DNA from: Nemophila menziesii
Taxonomy: Eukaryota > Streptophyta > Magnoliopsida > Boraginales > Hydrophyllaceae
Assembly: GCA_029959085.1 (NCBI GenBank)
Contig: JARWIR010000003.1
Location: 27,109,505 to 27,173,504, forward strand
Length of the DNA stretch: 64,000 nt
Direction of reading: 5' to 3'
The first letter of the stretch is position 1. Each line of letters starts with the position of its first letter. Shown piece after piece: positions 58,923-64,000 of this stretch. The notes beneath the pieces were generated by a model, which made no database searches, was not told the DNA's origin, and was given only the letters and a program-made list of their open reading frames with translations. Both the position numbers and the translations under genes were made by a program.

Positions 58923-60123
58923 TGTGTTTCTTTGGTCTCATTCCTTGTATAATTATATGGTTAAATAAGGTTCTGCGTCCAAAAAAAAGAAGAAAAAAGA
59001 AAAAAGAAAAAAAAGATTCAGAACTTAGACAGAACCCATTCTCACATATCCCCATGTAGCCATGGGTAGAGTTAACTACAGAAAATCGTTAGAGAATCTC
59101 CATAGCATAGCATTGGTTGAACATTCACCTGTTTTTGACTTTTTCTTCGCTAAATCAGCCGTTTGTGTCTTTTAACTCTTTACTCCATTCTGATTTTACA
59201 GCTTTCAATTCACAAGAAAAATTACATAAACTCCATTCTTTCCTCATTCGTATACAAAATCAATTACTTTCTTCACAAATTTATTTGTTTATCCTCTATT
59301 TTTACTTGTCTAATCTAGTGCATACCAAGAAACAAGAGTATACAGGAAGCAATGCACAAGGAGATACACAATCACCTCTCATGATACTAAGAATCTGACA
59401 CGGATGACGCTTCCACTGCATAGTGTTGACTAAAGGGAACGGTGGATCCTAGTGATAAGAGTATTAAATTAAAGCCATTCCTTCACTTTACTTTATTTCT
59501 AATTTAGTGATAAGAGAGAACGGAGCACAGTGCGAGGTGCACTGCGCGAAGCACCAAGAAAAACTTACTATGAACCTTGCCCCTACAACCATTGACCCTG
59601 TCCCTATACGATAGCTTAGCCCGTAAATAATAAAAGGAGAATGATATTGGAGTTACTGTACAGGCTCGAGTTCAAAACTTTAAAACATTTTTTTTTGTCG
59701 GATATATCAATACATTTTGAGATTAAATTTTGCAGCTTTGACATGCATCAATGTTTCATTTTTTGGTATATTTCCTCCATTCTATAATAATAATTTTTTT
59801 CAATTAAAAAAAATTATTCCATAATATATGTTACATAATAATTTTTTTTTTCTATTTTATATTTTATTTAAATATTTTATTAACTAAATATTTAATTTTC
59901 TCTTCTTTAATTATTTTAAATTAAATTTTAAAAAACATATAGAATTTTTGTTTTAATGCTTCTTTGTAGACATCTAATTAATCACTCATTAGTACTCCAT
60001 TCTAAATTTTCAATTCTTTCTCTTCATTTATATTCTTTTCATTATTTTTTTTCCTTTCATTTCTTATACAACAAAAATCTATTATGTTTTCTCTATTCTT
60101 TTTAATGTGTTCCACGGTTATCA
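58923..60123. other. AT-rich intergenic sequence
   Basis: No gene recognised. A TTTCCTCCATTCTATAATAATAA phrase near 59772 looks like a degraded Stowaway end. Confidence 0.5.
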
Positions 60124-60125
60124 TA

Positions 60126-60363
60126 TTTCCTCCGTTTCAAAAATAATGTCTCATTTACTAAAAAAATGTCCACTTAAAATTTCAATACACTTTATTTCAC
60201 TTTTTTCCACTATTACTTTAACAAAATATATATTTATGTTTTCAATGAATATTTAAATTATCAAAACACTTTATGAGGATATTTTAGCAATGCTAAAAAT
60301 AATAATTGTGTTTCTTAATTCGTGGGAAAAACAAAGTGGACATTATTTTTGGAACTGAAGGAG
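60126..60363. mobile_element. Stowaway MITE, diverged copy
   Basis: 238 bp, TTTCCTCCGTTTCAAAAATAATG at left and inverse CATTATTTTTGGAACTGAAGG at right, TA on each side. Interior phrases (TCAATACACTTTAT, TTATCAAAACACTTTATG) match the element at 43686. Confidence 0.85.
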
Positions 60364-60532
60364 TATGTTTTATACATAATAACCCTTACCTGTCAAAATA
60401 AAAGATAAATTTATGGTAGAGTTTAAAACTTTGTACGTTTAAGAAATCATCTTTTTACGATATTTTTGTTTCTAAATCTGCTATTTGTTAAGATTATTTT
60501 ATTATGTAATGCGTATGGATCTATATGATCAC

Positions 60533-61198
60533 TAGGAGTGAGCACGGTTCGGTTTCTCTCGGGTTTTGGCCAAAACCGAAACTGAAACTGAATTGTTCTG
60601 TTTTTAAGGATGTTGCTAGCGAACCGAACGGGTTTCATCGGTTTTCGGCTTGCTATATGTCCGGTTCGGTTTAATTTTTTGTTTTTATACGTGTTATATT
60701 CGGAAATTTTATAGTCCTCAAGTAAGTGCCTGATTTTCATATTGTTGGCCGATGTAGGAAAATTGTATTTTTGAAACTAAAATATTATGCATAATATTGT
60801 AAAAAATTAATTATAGAGAATATTTCTATAATTTAATGTGTATGTTTTAGTTTCAATTTATTTTTTTAAATGAACGAAAGACCTCTTTAAATGTGTGAGC
60901 ATTTTTTTTTTTGAAATTAATTCAATTTCTATCCTCTAATCATAATACTTTTTTAAAAATATCAAGGGAAGTCGTCTTAAGTAAGGAGAGAGGAAAGGTC
61001 ATCCAAAACTAAAAAATAATGACATAAATCAGTTTTTATATATTTTTCGGTTCGGTTTAGCATAGAATAACCAAAATGAACCAATTCTTTTTCGGTTTTT
61101 TTATAAAGCTTATACCAAACCAAACGATTTTTTTGGTTTTTTGGGTTTGGGTTTTTTTGGGTCGGTTTGGTTTTTCGGTTTTGTTTTGTTCAGCCCTA
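60533..61198. mobile_element. Non-autonomous hAT element
   Basis: 666 bp with a perfect 8-bp duplication ATGATCAC (60525-60532, 61199-61206). Termini TAGGAGTGAGCACGGTTCGG and (inverted) TAGGGCTGAACAAAACAAAA. Both ends are rich in CGGTT/AACCG motifs in opposite orientation. No transposase. Confidence 0.93.
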
Positions 61199-61206
61199 AT
61201 GATCAC

Positions 61207-63306
61207 AATACCTGATCTTCATTATAAAATATCCAATTCTTCTTTTTCCTTTCTTAAATTTTACAAATTTAACTCTTTCTATTATTTCTTTCAGTTCATT
61301 TCTTATGCAACAAATTCTATCTTATTATTTCTTCTCTCCCTTTCTCTATTCTTTTTCTCCATTCTTTTTATGTTTTATACATCACAAGCCTTACCTATCA
61401 AAATAAAACCCAAAAAAATAAATTTATAGTGGAGTTTAAGATTTTGCAGGTCTAAGAAATCATCTTTTTATTGTAAGAACTCGTTAAAACTGCCATTTTT
61501 GTTTTCTAATCTGCCATTTTTATTAAGGTTTTTTTATATATTTAGTGTGTATGGATCTATATAAGTATAAATTTGCATGTGTATAAGCGTGTAGGGCATA
61601 TATTTGTCTAGGTATATATCTTTCTGTATGAGTATGTGTATGAATTTGTATGGGTATATATACCCAATTGTATTTTGTTGGTTCTAATTGATTGTTTTAC
61701 ACTCATGCAAGAAACCAAACCAAATGGATTTTTACCATCATTGCATGACTTATTCTCTTGGACACCACATGGATCTTGACAATAAAAAAACTACCTTGAA
61801 CAATTTGTTTTTGAATAGAGGGTATATAACCAAATACTTTTAGTGACTTATAATGTAGTTATAAAAATGGACTTTATAATAATTATAAAAAATGGACGTG
61901 GGTATATACTCATCATACTATTATTCCACCACTATAATGGACTCATACGCATCAAAATAGAGAAAGAGATAGAGAAGTAAAATCACAAACCATTCGAAAC
62001 CAGAATCTAATTCTATACCGCGTTTTTTCAGAAGTCGGAAAACATTTTTGAATTAAAGTTATTGACTCATTTTCACGTTTTCCTTACATGTTTTTATCTG
62101 TTAAACTAATAGCTTGGTTGGTGTAATGTTTATAACGTTCAAACTTGAATGCCACCAACCATTGTCCTTATCCCTTGATGGAGTTAATTCTCTAAATGTG
62201 GTTGATTCTTGTATGGTTATATAAACCAGAGTCCTACTCATTTACCAATGTAAGGGGTAGATTCTTCGGGGGTGACATTGACAACCTCCTTCTCAGATAC
62301 ATTACAACTCCCGGAAGAACCAGACGACTTTTTCTTTTTACCAGGGTTAGATACTAGAAGTACCAAAGATGATGAAGCAATACTCGAACGAGACTCCATT
62401 GGAATAGGCTCCTTTAACAATTTTCTCACTAATTCCATGGGAGAAAGCATTCCCGTATTTTTTTTTATTCAAGTCAAGAATATAAAGGAAAAAAGAGAAA
62501 AATGTAGAACACATGTGAAAAGTCGGGTGAAGAAGAAAACTTAACTTGCACAAAATAGATGAAGAAAAAAATTGGGAACTAGAGGAATTCTATGGAATGC
62601 TCTGAAAATAGCTACCCGCTGAAGTATATAAAGAGGAGAATTAAAAGGTTTTATATTGGCACACGAAAGTGGGTTGGCTCCGTAATCATCAAATGGTCAA
62701 TTACAACACAATCATCGTGTTACACGTGTGCAGCATGCGTTAAAACTATGAGTCCCACACATGTTCATATTAAAACACCTCATCCTAGAATGGTATAATA
62801 TTTAACGACTGTTGAAGAGGGTGGTTAAGCATTCCAATCATCAACATTAGAAGTACATGTGAGGTTCATCAACGAAAGTCATATAAACAAAGGGTGAAAA
62901 TTCTAAGAGATCTTTACAAAAATATGGTTACCCTTGACACTTGATAGAAAGCCCCGCCGAAGAAGCAAGTCAATTTTTAATTTCAAAGATACTAATGGTC
63001 ACTCTTATAAATCATATGTCCTAACGAAATCAAAACGCGCAAAACCCTGAGGGACACAAAGTTTGCCGAAAGAAAATCTTCAGGTCGACAGCTCCTTACG
63101 TTGAAAATACATTCATTATATATATACATAAAGCTCTTATTATCCATTACAAAAGTGTTATATGCCTAAGACAGAGAAAGGTTGAGAAAAAAAGCTCAAA
63201 AATCTCTCAGCCCAAAAGAAAGTTTAGCTAAATTACCAAGCATCAGAACTAATTCATTATGGAAACACCATTTCTATATCAAAACTCACAAACTCGGGCG
63301 AGGGAG

Positions 63307-63309
<3 letters not shown>
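61207..63309. other. Sequence without recognisable gene
   Basis: AT-rich. A 70-codon frame on minus (62238-62450) with a Lys-Ser-Gly-rich middle (GKKKKSSGSSGSC) is not similar to any family I know and is unsupported by promoter or splice evidence. Confidence 0.45.

Positions 63310-63383
<74 letters not shown>
63310..63383. repeat. (GA)n microsatellite
   Basis: About 37 uninterrupted AG units. Confidence 0.98.
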
Positions 63384-63386
<3 letters not shown>

Positions 63387-64000
63387 CACACGAATAGGAA
63401 ATATTCTTGCCTGATCAGATTGGATTTGGAGAGAAAGAGCATGACAAGATCACATAACCGTAGGGACACCGTTAGGGTTCGAATCCTTGGGTATGGAGAG
63501 AATCTAGTCATTAATCAAACTCGGCAAATAAGGATGACGAGATTGACTATGCTGAATGCACAAAAGGTATCATGTTGGCTTTTTTCATCATAAGCGGGTG
63601 TAGACCATCGATGCAACTCATCCATAAATTACCTCTATGATTGATAACGTGTAATAATATTAATTTGATATGGAGCACGCTCCAACAATGCTCTGGCACG
63701 ATCATGATATATAGCCAAACACTTATGGGATTATTCGGCCCCCTTCCAAGAATGCAGTACTTCCAAAATAGCAACAATAACTTCATCCCTGAGCTTGCCA
63801 TTCTCCGTCATTACTCGGGTATCCAAGCTCATCGTCTTATTTCTCTCGGCTCAAAGTCAATGAATCATGACTAAGTTTTCCACCATGCTTAAAGAAGTTT
63901 GATGGGGGCACCATGGATCCTTCCCGAAAGGATAAAAGGAAGGCCCACACATGGGTAACCTATAAAACTAGCAAATAAAGATAAAAAAAGTGTAAAAATA
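63384..64000. other. Window end, no recognisable gene
   Basis: 63547-63874 is open on both strands (84 and 77 codons) but neither product is recognised. Confidence 0.45.

Noticed and set aside
61076..61429. Hydrophobic 117-codon frame
   Set aside because: Its first part lies in the CGGTT-rich end of the hAT element and the remainder is T-rich AT sequence; hydrophobicity is a composition effect.
63547..63874. Open frames on both strands near the window end
   Set aside because: Neither product is recognised and there is no promoter, splice or repeat context.

Overview
The window is nuclear DNA of a flowering plant, most likely a eudicot. It is AT-rich and packed with Ty3/gypsy (Athila/Tat-type) and Copia-type LTR elements, L1-type LINEs with an RNase H domain, a tRNA-derived SINE, Stowaway, Harbinger-like, hAT and Mutator-type DNA elements, and long (CT)n, (GA)n and (TA)n runs. 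Captured gene pieces are plant families (SAUR, CrRLK1L kinase, Rf-like PPR, VDAC, VOC/glyoxalase). I see no intact host gene; every gene-like piece is broken, partial or carried by a transposon.

Layout. 1-10133 is an Athila-like element on + (5' LTR cut by the window edge; gag, protease, RT/RNase H and integrase all with stops or frameshifts; a small extra ORF downstream of integrase; a full 1.5 kb 3' LTR). 10134-11114 is host sequence that looks like a gene 5' end. 11115-19790 is a second, 5'-truncated relative on the minus strand, split by a solo LTR (13402-14956). 20069-21022 is a LINE tail. 21062-22770 is a GC-rich candidate DNA transposon that cuts off a VOC-family gene relic (22774-23501). 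23668-25110 holds a Harbinger-like MITE, a SINE and a 27-bp minisatellite. 25173-26940 has a GRF-like ORF remnant and another LINE. 27296-31296 is a 4.0 kb short-LTR element inserted into a Stowaway MITE, with a Micron-like insert in a (TA)n tract inside it. 31521-32931 is a Pack-MULE with PPR sequence. 34251-38048 is a nearly intact LINE with a 12-bp target-site duplication. 38139-39420 is an LTR fragment followed by minisatellite. 39607-41150 is a spliced chimera of DEAH-helicase and VDAC exons. 43686-47249 holds a Stowaway MITE and LTR fragments in both orientations. 47250-50330 is a decayed LINE on minus. 52140-58665 is a LINE on + carrying three nested insertions: a solo LTR, a hAT element and a Pack-MULE with SAUR and CrRLK1L kinase fragments. 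58711-61198 holds three small DNA elements, followed by sequence with no recognisable gene except a (GA)n run.

The parts most worth attention are: (1) two Pack-MULEs of one family, one with PPR sequence in both terminal arms (a potential hairpin RNA source), the other with two different host gene fragments and a perfect 9-bp duplication; (2) an in-frame helicase::VDAC exon chimera; (3) in both Athila-like elements, the same non-coding architecture around the extra ORF: a palindrome-rich array, then a TATA box, the ORF, a hairpin and repeated polypurine motifs. Many insertions can be ordered in time because their target duplications are still readable.
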